Part shown: positions 24,901-36,900 of the stretch, piece after piece
How the letters are laid out: every line of letters starts with the position of its first letter
Position numbering within the stretch: the stretch's first letter is position 1
DNA from: Numida meleagris
Taxonomy: Eukaryota; Chordata; Aves; Galliformes; Numididae
Direction: 5' to 3'
Length of the DNA stretch: 64,000 nucleotides
Assembly (NCBI RefSeq): GCF_002078875.1
Contig: NC_034414.1
Span: forward strand, 10,218,225-10,282,224
The notes under the pieces: generated by a model
What the model was told of the DNA's origin: nothing
Seen by the model: the letters and a program-made list of their open reading frames with translations, nothing else
Databases searched by the model: none
Position numbers and translations under genes: made by a program

Positions 24901-27900
24901 TGGCTGGAATGCAGATATCTATTATTTTTCACCCAGTTCCTGTTTGTAAGTGCTTAAAGACTCAGGGTGGATCTCCTTCGTATGTTTCCATGAGGTGTTG
25001 GATCAGGGGCAGATGTTGGTTTTTCTTTTCAGAGTTTTGGTTCTCTGTGAATTAGAATAACTACAATAACAGTATATAAAGATGAAACAAAATAAATTAA
25101 GATTTCTGTATGTACCTTACCACTTCAAATGCCACTGGTATGCAGAAAGAAAAAAAAAAAAAGGGGGACCATACAGCACTAGGAACAACAGATTATTCAT
25201 CTTAAGCTCTGCTTGCCTTCCTCATCATGGCTCACTTTAAAGTCGCTTTCCTTTCCCTGGCTTAGGTAATGTAGGCACTCCTCTGAAAAGAGGCACCACG
25301 CCGAGTGCGGTAGAGTCGAAGTAAATTTGAGAAAAGGATTACATTTTGTATGTGGAAGCAATGAATGTAGGCTGCAGATAAACGACATGGGTTTAGAGCG
25401 ATCATTGTTGCTACAGCTTGATTATTTTTCTCAGGGCCAGGCGCTAGCTTCTTCCTTTGAAGAACTACTGTACTCCTGCCTGTACTGTATTTTATATAGC
25501 ATTTGTGCTGTCTTCTCTTCTTCTATTTGCTGCTTGCTTCTCTTTCTCACCCAAAAATAGAATGCTGCAATCACATAACTTCTGAGTCTTCAGCAGTGGC
25601 AACTGGCTGCTACGAGAGGTTTGGACAAGAGCACCCCGTGGCCTATGAATATCCCCATTGTGTGCTTACGCGTCTATAAGCATCTGCTCCAGAGCTTTAA
25701 AAACGAGAGTTGCAGAGAGGATGACATGGTCTTGGGAGCGATCAGAGCTAGGAATAATGCAGGGCTGCTGAGAAGCTCTCTAGGTCAATAAGCAAATGTT
25801 TGTAGCTGTCTTTGCAGAAAGGTGTGCGGAGAGCAAGCTGCGCGCGGCGGTGCTGGCGGTGTGCTCTGGGAAACCACTGCTCTCTGGTTCACTCCCACTT
25901 GGATGCCCAATGGGAGCGTATTCCTTGAGGACTGCATTTGCTTTATGAAATAGAGAGGCAGGGAAAGAAGGAATCTAATAGGTTTCAGAAGTAATAAGGT
26001 GGGCTTTGCACAGCCATGCCCTTAATTATTTACATTGTGGGAGACGAATGGATGAGGCCAGGCTCTTCTTGGTGGTGCATAGTGACAGGACAAGGAGCAG
26101 TGGCCTAAAACTTGAACACGGAAAGTTCCGTACTAACATGCAGGAGAACTTCTTTATGGTAAGGGTTAAGAATATTCTCACAAGCCTGGTTTCCAGATAT
26201 TTATAGTCTGTGAACTTCATGAAATATCACAATATTTGTAGCTTTTTTATTTCTTTCTTTTGGTGGAAGAATAAATTACCTGGTGTCTTTTGACACCGAG
26301 GGAGACATTGATAAAGAACAGATTTTTTTTAGATTCAGCTTCTTGAACTCATAGGGAATTGTGTAGCACTGAAATGCTAGGAATGAATCTGAATAGCCAG
26401 TGTGGGGTGAAGATGCTCCCTCCATTCTCATGGGCAGTGGGGAAAGGCAGCTCTCCGGCTGCTGCCCAGCCCTATGGCAGCGTGACATCATTCCTTGGCC
26501 CTGGGGAAACATGCCCTGAAGCGCTCAAAGTCCTAAGGGAAAATTAGGATCTCGGAGATTTCTGGAGTGCTTATGTTCATCCAAAGGACAAATCCTTAAA
26601 TAAAGGATTTTTTTCAAGTTTTTCTAATTGCCACACGTTCTCCCTCTCCCCCCTTCCTGCGGCTTTGGACAGTTGCAGAACTTTGGCTTTAAATTTGTCT
26701 AATCTCTTGAGATATCTGGGAAGGAAAACTATTGTAACTGAAAATGGCTCCATTTTTTTTTTCCTTTCTTCCATTTTAATAGATATGTTTAGTCTACTTT
26801 AAAAGCTTTCTGGAGAACCTTTTATAAATGGCTAATTTAAGCCTGTCAGGTTTTAATTATAATCTCTCTATACACAAGTTAAGATGCTTAATGCCAGTGA
26901 AAAGTTCTGAATACAAAGCAAACCTGTGTCAAGTTGCAGGGCACTCTCACCCGTCTTAATTGCTTTTGGTCTGAACTTTAACCTTAACTTTCCCATCTGT
27001 CTTACACGTTCCCTTCTCTCATCACAACAACTTTCTTTCTGCAGAGTGCTGAGGCTCCATCTTAATTCTGCAGGGTTTCTGGTGTGGCAAAGTCCTGCTG
27101 TCCACCTGTGGATGTTCAGCTCATTCATCTTTCCCCTGCAGCAGTGCACGTTCCTGGAGAAGTGCCCCGGGTCCCAGATATTGTGACAACTTCTGGTCTC
27201 ATTTAAACATCACTTTCCGGTGGTACTTACAGTGTTTTTTTATCTGCAGTATTATGGAGATTGTCTTAGGTAGTTTATTCCTTTGCAGCACTGTTCTCTA
27301 ATTTTCGAGCTATGACCTAGCCTTTGTAGCAAGGGTTAGTGGCGTTTTTTTCCTTAGATAACAATGAGCTTTATTCAAGCTTAGAAAATTAGCCTTGAAA
27401 ATACTCAGTCAGTGCAGATTCCTTCTGGAGAGTGCATTTAAAAGTTTAAATCCAAAATTGATTTGGAAGTGCTGTAATCTAAAATAACCCTGATGTTAGC
27501 ATTGTTGTCTGCTGCTCCTGCTAGCCCCGGTGTTCCAGTACAGTGCATTGGCACACAGTTCCCTGATGCTGTGAAATTGAGTCTCGTCTGGAGGTACAGG
27601 CTTTTCTAAAAAGGATTGCAAAGCACTTCAAACTCCTTATTTCATTAGTTTGGTGAAGGAGTTCATTTCAGCAGTTGGGAATCTCATGGTGAGGTGGAGG
27701 ACAGCTAAGCCAACTGAGCAAGACTCCCACCAAAACAGAGCGGAGGACAGGCTGCTCAGCCAGCTTCTAGGAATTTAGAGCCGAAAGTCGGTGGTTTGGG
27801 ATTTCTCTTTAGTTTGAGGTTTGAGGCAAATCATGAGTAGACATGTGCCCTGTTTGGGCTTCATGAAGAACCCTTCAGGAAGCCCTTAGTTCTGCACACT

Positions 27901-30900
27901 GGACTAGGCCATGTGATTTTTTTCATTGTCTTAAACCACGTGTAACCACCAGCATCTTCATGTATGTTGGTGAGAGTTAAATGGAGCATAGATAACTGCG
28001 CTGAGGAGCAGTCTTCCACTTTAAGAGAATCAGTTGCTGCACAGAGTGGTGGTAATGATCTAGGGGAGCAGGACGCATGGAGAAAAAGAGTAAAGTGTGA
28101 GCGCTATCCAAGGTGCAGGCAGCAGGTCATAAATTCTTGTAGTGGTGGTGGTCTGAAATGCAAGGAATAGGATTAGAGAGCTACTGCAGGTTAATGAAAA
28201 TGACTCCCTTAGGATCAGCTTGAATTCAACTCAGCGGTCAGCCATAAGAGGAGGAATGTCTTGTGCAATTCCAACTTCTCATCCGTATTCTGAATGCTGC
28301 GATGCCGGGCTCCTGAATGCTTAATAGAGTAGAATATGCTCTGTTACGCTATATTTCATATGACTTCTAAGATGCTTTAGTGCAAACTAAATGTCACGCT
28401 GGCTTGCCCCAAACCCTTCGAGCTCACTTTACTCTGGAATATATGGTGAATTGCAGCAGGGTTTTCCAAGCCTTTCTGAGGCATTTCACAGAAAGAAACA
28501 AAAGAAAAAAAAAATGTTGTTCAGTCTTTTCCCCTTACTTGGGTCTTTTCTGTTGTTCAGGGTAATAGTGCTCAGCTCCTGTCTATGCATCACCTCAAAG
28601 TATACAACAGCTAAAGCCAATAAACCACTTTTAATTCTTATCAGCGTAATTTCTTGTAAAGAAGGGTGACATTAATGGCAGCTGTGGATTGCGAGCTCTG
28701 ACTCTGTTGGTTGTGAACAAAAAAAATTGGTTGGAGACATATGGGGACTGGCCAACTTCAGCTATACAAATGCTTAATGAACAGCACTGTGCTGCGATCT
28801 GCATACTTTTCCCTGCAAATGAAAGGAGAAATGGCTAAGTAGCAGAGTTTCTGTGTCTTAATTGTAGTAGTAAAATGGGGTAAAGTAAAAGCTGTCGGTG
28901 GGAGCAAGCTGTGGCTCAGTAAGGCTTAATCTAGACCTCAGTAACGAGGAGAACTGCAGCACTGTAAGTATTTAGCCTCTGCTTCTGCTGTCTTCTCTGT
29001 CTTCGTGGTGTTAGGAGAAGATGGACAGGAGTCACGGCTGGGCAGAACGCTCCCTTGTCCCTATTCTGGCTGTGCTGGAGAGGGAAGTGGGGGACAAGTC
29101 GGGGTGCTGTCCCTCTTGAGCCCTGCCATGAGTGCGCAGGGAGTTTGGGGAGGACAGAGTGCAACCTTTAGGACCCGGTGCTAGGACTGTCGGGGTAAAT
29201 TCAGGCCCCTGAAGATTGGCTGGACGTTGCTGTGTCGGCTGCAGGTGTCATCCAGATAAATCCAGCACAATCTGAGCAGGTCTGAACGGCGTTTGGCACC
29301 CGTTCTGGACTTACACAGCAGGAAAAGCATACTGCTTCGAAGTACTGGGGGGAGGAAGGATGTTCTCTGCTACTTGGTTTTTCTCCGCTGCTATCATGAG
29401 GAAAAAATTCCAGTCTGCCTTATTTTTTAAGACAGCAAACTGATTATATATTGTAAAAGATCAGTGTTTTCATGGGTGAGTAGTAATTACTGAGTAATGG
29501 CTTAAAACATTTCCTGAAGGAACATAAAGCTGTTTTTAAAAGTCAAGAGTACATTAAAAGGATTACCATGTAGATTTGATTTTTAGATAACACTAAAATG
29601 GATCCCAAATGGACTTATGAAAAGGGATGCTATCTCTTTAATGGAAAGTGCATGGTCTGACAGCTCAGCATGCAAATGGTCCTGGAAAAGGCTGTGTGTT
29701 GTATTTTCTCCTTTCAACAAGAAGAGAAGGAAATAGCTTTCCTTCCTGCCCTGCTCCTTTCAACTTTTAATAGCAGACGGGTCGGTCTGCTGTCACTAGG
29801 AAAGGGAGAGGAGCCCAGGTTTCCAGGATAACTGCATCTTTCTGAGTCATTAGGGAGGTGTACTTCATGGCTTCCCGAAGGTCAGCAGCAATTGTCTCCC
29901 TGACTTGGACTGCATTAAGTGCAGGGACCCTCTCTGTGTTCCTTATAGCTGAATCTTTCCTCAACTCCTGGAAGTGAAGAAAATATGTAAATAAGTGTTT
30001 AGTCCTGCTGCATTTATAGCGGTAAAGGTGCAGCTGTGCTAACCTTGTGCAGGGTGTATAAGCATCGGCGTTTGGCTTTGTGGTGAGTTTGGATGGGAAG
30101 CCAATGCTTTCATATAGAATAACTTGCAATCACCACAGCGTTTGCTAGTTCAGAGTTGCCAGCACAACTTTCTAGTGATTGATGGTGTAAAATATGCTTT
30201 TGGCCCGAGTAGGGCTTCTTCTAGAAACATTTAGAGGAGTATATTCATATTTCATTAAATACGGAGCACCAGGATTCCAAATTCTTTTGTGGTATTGCAG
30301 AAATGATTATAGGCTCCAAGAGTCTTGAGAAATTTCTCTAAGCCTGCGAAAGCTTTAGATTGGATGGTCGTCATTGCCTGCATTAAGGGCTGTGACAGAT
30401 TGCTTCATCAGTGTACACAGAACAGAACATCAAATGGCCATTTGGCAGTGGGCACTGAAATTCTATTAAGGTTGCCGAAAGCTTAGGTTGACATTGTATA
30501 TGTCTGCAAAGAGGCAGAAGAAAAGATGATGATGATTGTGCAATGATATAGTTCTATTCGCCTTAAAATATTCACAGCTACAGTGTACTGAATCTGTCAG
30601 GGTGATGTTAATGTCTCCCTGCTAAGCCTGAGCTCTGCTACATGGCACATCTTTGCGTATCTACTGGAACCTCGATAGCAATACGTTTATACAGTGCGTT
30701 TTACCCAGAAGGTCACAACTGTGGAGTATTACACGTGTGCTTGGAAATAATTGAGTTTTTGCGTCTCAGAAACTCTGTGGGATTTTAACTTGATAGAATG
30801 TTTTTCTGATTGGTTTGTTTTATCTTTTGGAAATGGGCAGGGAAGGGGACACCAAACTCTGTATTTAACACTCGTACATAGACGATTGCTAAATGAGCTG

Positions 30901-33900
30901 AAGAGCAAGGGATGGGTTCTTACCTTTGTGATCATTTGGCTCAAAGACTTATCTTCTGCTGGTTTGCTTTGACACCTGAACTCCTTGAAGAGAAATGCTG
31001 GGAGCTCAGTGTCTTCTCAGTGCAAAGCAATGGAGTAGTGAGGAGTATGGCAAGAGTTCCAGGCTCACGTCCCAAGTGAACATCATCTGCGATGCGACTG
31101 TTCCGCTGGGCAGGTGGTTTGGGGGTACTCTCTCCATTGCCAGACTTCATTCTACTACAGAAACTGAACGAGGGAGCTGGCTATCTGAAATCAGGACCTT
31201 TGCTAGATTGTAGAGTGCTAAATGGTGAAGGTTTAAGGTACAAGAAATCTGCATGTTCTCTTTTTTTTTACCGTTCCCAGGGCTTCAAACAGTAAAATAG
31301 ATTTTACTGAAACAATACATGCGTTAAGAATAAGCTTTGGGCATATGCCAGTTATGAAAAATTAAAGCTCAAACAGGTGTATTTTGTGAGCACAGGGAAA
31401 ATGTTGCTTACAGGAATGATTTATAGAAACTTTTGCAACGGCGGTTACTAAGGTTTGCATTCAGCCTGCTGCCGTGTGTTCCCTTACAGCGACAGGTTAT
31501 CCTCAGGTAACAGCAACTCTGCAAGGAAGAGACTTAAACCAAGCACAGGAAGTCTCAGAACTTTGGGGGAAAATGAAAATTTAGATCCTAACCCTGAACC
31601 TCACGTCCTCTAATCTGGGACCTGATTTGGTACAGATTCCAGTGATGTGAATGGCTATTTGGGATATCACAGCCTATCTGAGCAAAGGACTTGAAAACAG
31701 GGTCTCTCCATATGGGGTTGGAGCTGGAGGCAAGCCCTCGAGGAAAGCTGCCATGGGAAATGAAAGCCTGCAGCGTGCTTCGCCCAGGCTCATTCAGAAC
31801 TAGAGAGCCCCAAAGTTGCGATGCTGCTGGGAGGAGGGTTATAGCTTAGTTAAAACAAAAGTACTGATCAAAATGTTGCTTCTCCTATTAAGCACGCTCT
31901 CAAACTATTTTTTCTTTTTTTTTGCCTTGCTTGGGGAATTTATTCGGTAATGACACAGAAGAAAGAATACCACAAATGAATTGCTAAAGCCGCTGTAGAA
32001 ATCACCTACTATATATTGCACCATGAAACTGGAAATGAAAAAAGATTGTGGTTACTCATTGAATAATTTTGATGAATGGTCGAAGGCTCATTCGTGAGCA
32101 GTTAGTTGCAAGTACTCGGTGTTCCAAAGGTAACGTTTTAATTGGATATACTGATGACATGATGAGCTTCACCTTGCTGGCCATCCTTCTTTGGCGAAGG
32201 CACTCGGGACAGCGTGCTTGGCTCAGGGGAAGTGCATGGCTTGCCTTCTTTCACGGGACATAATATTCATAGAAGGTGAGTAATACAACACTGGGAACAC
32301 AAAGGGAGCTTCTTTTTAAGGGAATGAAAATTCACTGCATCTTTTTGGCAGCGGCTGTCTGCATTTACTTAAATGGGTGATGCAGGGCTCTAAAGCTTTT
32401 AAATGATACCAGATCCTCTGATAAAAGACACAAGACTGCAGCTTATTTATTGCGATGAGACAGGAGTTAATAAGATTACTCCCACTCTTCAGTTACTTTT
32501 TCATCTTTTGCAGCCGAATGCTGTTTTTTTTGTTAGTAGGCAAAAGGAGGTCAGCTCATTTACAGCGCATTGCACTAGAAATAAACATTTTCCCCTCAAG
32601 TGGAGCTCTGAAACCGAGGCTCAAGTGCCCAGCTCCTGAAACACCGGTCTTGGAACCAGAATTGCTCTTAGCGCTGGCATGCTGCATCCCTGTAAGAATC
32701 ACTTCTGTAAATTACAATAAAAATTAACTGAAAAAAAGCTAAGTTAAAAAAAAAGGAAAAAAATAAGTTTGTAATAGAGGTCTTTGGCAGAGGAATTGTT
32801 CGGCAATGTGGTAGCTGTGCCCGAAAGGCGCTGCTTGAGCAGGAGGTGGTGGTGGAGCAGACAGGTAATTCCAACGCTGCGCTGTGCGCGGTGCTGTGCG
32901 GGTGTATAGGGAGCACTGCTCCTCGGGGGCTCTCAGAAGCACTTCTGGGAGTGGATTTTTGTGTTTGTTAGTTCTTTGCTTTGTTTTTGAGCAAGCTTTT
33001 ATGGGAGAGGTAGCCGAGGAAACTTTAAACAGCAAACAAACAAACAATCAAAAAACCAAACCAGAACAAAAGAGAGAAAACTTGCCGAGGGAAAGAGTTA
33101 AAGCCATCTGCCCGAAAGCATTGTGTAAAACCTACACACAGTGTTGGGGAAATAAGCCAATTATGTGTGCTTCACAGGAGGTGGGGGACTGACCTTTGTG
33201 TATAATTAGTTCTTTTATTTAAAGCAAAGATTTGGAATGGAATAACTAATTAGCTGTCATAAATGGCAAATGGAGGACTCGGCTGACTCCTGGGGGAGCT
33301 GGAGGAGGTCCTCCCGCAGCCCACTCCTGGGCGCTGCTCACCGGGTGCTCCTTTCTCCATCCCATCCCACAGAGGTGGTGGTGGTGCTTCCCGCAGTCCC
33401 TCTGTGCCAGAGGGGGCTGAGAAAAGTCCTGCTGCCGTCACCTGCTCCGGACTTGCCTGCAGAAAGAGCAGCGAGGCTGCAAAGAAAGCCTCCAGGCACG
33501 TATCGTTAGCCGGCAGTCCCACATTGCTCTTCCAGACCAATTAACCTTTAGAGCTGCATTAAAGAAATCAGGTGGTGAGCTTCCACGCGTTCAGAGGGAC
33601 CAGTCGCTCTCATGCAGACCAGGGCACTGCGGAGATGTGCGCCTTAGGACCACTGCAGATAACTGTTATTTAGAAGGTCCACCATCTGTAAAAAAGTTGC
33701 GGGGCTGTCTTGGAAACGAGGCTTTATGAGCAGCGCCCTTAGAGGAGCTGCAGCTGATTGCCATGCTGAATAGAAATGTCAGTAAAACAGGCTAGGAAAA
33801 CTTGGAAGTGTGCTTAGTGGACACTCGTCTTACAAAGCCAGCGGAATCATTTTGCAGGAAAACCCCAGCTGAGGAGATACGGGCTGATTACAGCTGGTTC

Positions 33901-36900
33901 GCCCGCCTGTGAACGGAGGTGAAGTTTAGATTACTCACTGCAATAACAGCCTCTTTAGACACAGCCATAAATTTCAGTATGTCCAGAGGTGGCGTCTATA
34001 ATTTTTTAATGTGCATTGGAGCTCTGAGCACTCAGAACAGGTTTTGTTTTGTATTAACCAGCAGCAAGTCTATTAAGTTGTAAAGGGCAAAGAAGGGAGC
34101 GTAGGCAGCCAAGAATAGAAAGGCTTCACCCACCGCTCCGAAGGAGAGATAGCGATGGGTGGTGAGTACCATAGGAGCGCAACTGGATGGTCCTCTTGGA
34201 ATGTAGTGACCGGTCAGCACTCCCCGTCATCATGTATGTCAGTGGGGGAGTGCCCAGCTGTTCGTTTCCCTAGCTCTGCAGTGCTGCTCTTTGCCTTCCC
34301 CGTGCGCGTGGCTGGGGTGAGCCCTTCCTCCCGGTTAGGGCAACGTGTTACCCCACCGAACAGGGGATCTGGGTGGTTTTTGGTGGAAAAAGTCTGCGCG
34401 GAGGAACAAAGCAACGTTGTGGTTTTGCAGTGGGGAAATTTCCAGAAGGGAAGAGCAGCTCTGCAGGTGGCTTCTGCCTGCAAAGCCTGGCTTGTTCAGG
34501 GTTTGCTGGAAGGAGGCGGGTGGAGGAGACCAGGGTTCGGCGCTGGCCGTGCCTTCTCCACGCACCTCCAACTGCGAAAGGGGTTAAGCTTCTGAGATGC
34601 TGCTCTCTTGTTGCTTGGAAATGACATGGCAAGCGTGCGAGCAGCCCATGCTGATGGAGTTTGGCAGTTTTTGAAATTTTGTTTCACGCCTTGCCTGCTG
34701 TGTCAGCTCACCAGCTAATTGCAGCAGCCGCTCGGCCCGGTGTGTGTGCTCCGCGGCGCTGGGCCGGCGGAGGGAACCTCACAGACCAGGATGTAATTTC
34801 AAAACACTGAACCTGACCAGCAGAGGCTGACCTTGCTCGTTATTATCTGAGTGGGAATAGCAGCTTTGAACATCATATGATCTCTGAAATGGTACCTTTT
34901 TTCATTAGAAAGCCCCCTGCTGAACGCTGACCAAATACACTGCTTTTTTCCTTGCTTAAGGTACTGTTTAAAAATATATATATCTGTTCCTTTGCTAGTT
35001 ATTAGAAGAAAATCAAAGTGGTACATTCCCCTTCTTGGCGGAAGCCTCTCCTAAGACAATGGAGTGCTTGGAGGAGCAGGGAACCGAAATGGCAGACAGG
35101 CAGTAGGGCTCAATGGCTCCACTTATCCAGAACCCGCATTTTGAAACCCCCGTATGTTGCGTCCTGGGTTGCATGTGTGCTGGTCAAATACAGGTTTAAG
35201 TTTTCACTTCCTTATTGCGTATTTGCCACTGACATCAGAAATTTGCTGGTGTTGACTTTGCCGGTGCCGCAGCGACGAGCAGGAGGGCTCTTTAAGTCTG
35301 GAGAGTTCTCCAATGTTACTTGACCCGTCTCCGTGCTGCTGAGACCACTCTGATAACAACCGGATCGATGCCTCGCTGTTGGCGTGGAGGTGTCTTAAGT
35401 GCTATTGTCGTCTGCTCGCAGCTCTGACAAAGCAATTATTACTGTACGAGCCGTGGGTTTTACATGGGCTGCGCATTAGCCACCACCACCGGGTCACCCT
35501 GGCTTTTAAGGAAAGCAGCAAATGTCACTTACTGCAGTGGCACTGACTTGTTCTACTCGGGCCAAGGGACTGTTAATAATTCCATTATCAAGCTGTTACT
35601 TTCTGGGATATCCAGCTTGCTACAGGAGCTGGCCTAACTTCGGGTAAGAGCGTACAACCAGTGATGCTGTCACCCCAGCCACAACGTCCCCTCTCATCTG
35701 CTTTGTGTTGGTTAAACCTGTGTCTCCAGTGGGGATTACAAAGGAGGAGAACCAGCGGCATGCCCCAGCTTTGCACCCACACCTCACCTTTCCCCACAGC
35801 TACATCCAGCCAGGAGTTGGACAGGGTGGGGAGGGGGATGGCGCGCGCTTGGTCCTTCTGATCTGGCATGGGCAATTAATGATGCAAGGGCACTGCTAAT
35901 GAGGGAAAAACAAATGCTGGAATTGCAGCGGGTTTGTTCTGCTTTAAAGTGGTGATTAATAAATTAAAAAAAAAAAAGTCCAGTGCTTTGTGTCAGTCCT
36001 ACCCTTGGCTAAAAACCTGCGTTCCTGCAGGTGTCACATTCCTACCTGTCCTGTGACAGCAAATGAAATTCCTCTGACCACCACTTTCTTGCAGCACGAG
36101 CTCCTTGCAGTGGGAGCAGCGGCAGAATTTGCTCACGGATTGCCCTGCTGCTCCCAGCGCTGCCCCGAGTGCGGGAAACCCGCTCAAGCTGTCTGAACGC
36201 CTTGTAACCCCGCTGTCTGGTTGTGCTGCAGGTGTGCCGATGTTATCCGTACAACCCAAGGGGAAGCAGAAGGGCTGTGCTGGCTGCAACCGGAAGATCA
36301 AGGACCGGTACCTGCTGAAGGCCCTGGATAAGTACTGGCATGAAGACTGCCTGAAGTGTGCCTGCTGCGACTGTCGTCTTGGAGAGGTTGGATCAACCCT
36401 TTACACGAAAGCAAATCTCATCCTTTGCCGCAGAGATTACCTGAGGTAAATAGACGAATGTAGCGTGGGCTCTTCCCAAGCGCCTCAGTTCGCTGCCAGC
36501 TGTTTGCCTTTCTGGCCCCTACTGTGAAAATGTGTACGTGTGCATGATTGGCCCTGCCCCAAAGAGACTGGTGGTCCTTCCCTGTCTGAGCATGGCCTTT
36601 GGTTTGCACTTTGTGTATTGCATAATCAGGGAAGTATCATCCTATTTTTAGGTTGTTAGGAGGAGGGCATGACTTAAGTCTACTGTTTTACCCCAACAAA
36701 AGTAGGAAGTGCTTTCAGAGAAAGTAAAGAGGAGAATATCTATCTATGTTATGCTCCTGCACAATGACCAACATGCTATGATTCTGTGATCTGACCAGGC
36801 TTTTACCTTTTCCTTTTCCCTTCTGCTTTCAGTGCTGGCTTTTACATAGACTTCTGGTGCTTGTACTCAGTAAGGCTCCTCCCATGGGGCTTTTGTCTCT

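Larger units (their letters stand above)
18714..26030 (+). other. LMO1: LMO1 intron 1, no gene; AT-rich candidate elements
   Basis: No exon was seen. Candidate AT-rich regulatory sequence lies at 20330-20560 and 21180-21660 and is listed separately. Short A-rich simple sequence occurs at 22494-22516, and an A13 tract with a short G run at 25150-25167. A very weak CR1-like similarity near 25705-25755 was not accepted. Confidence 0.55.

Noticed and set aside
25705..25760. Weak similarity to a CR1 3' segment (GATGACATGGTC...GGAGCGATC)
   Set aside because: Too short and diverged, without the downstream TTCCAACC or tail motif.
36741..36793. CR1-tail-like string TATGATTCTGTGATCTG
   Set aside because: No CR1 body adjoins it. 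One octamer-like match can occur by chance.
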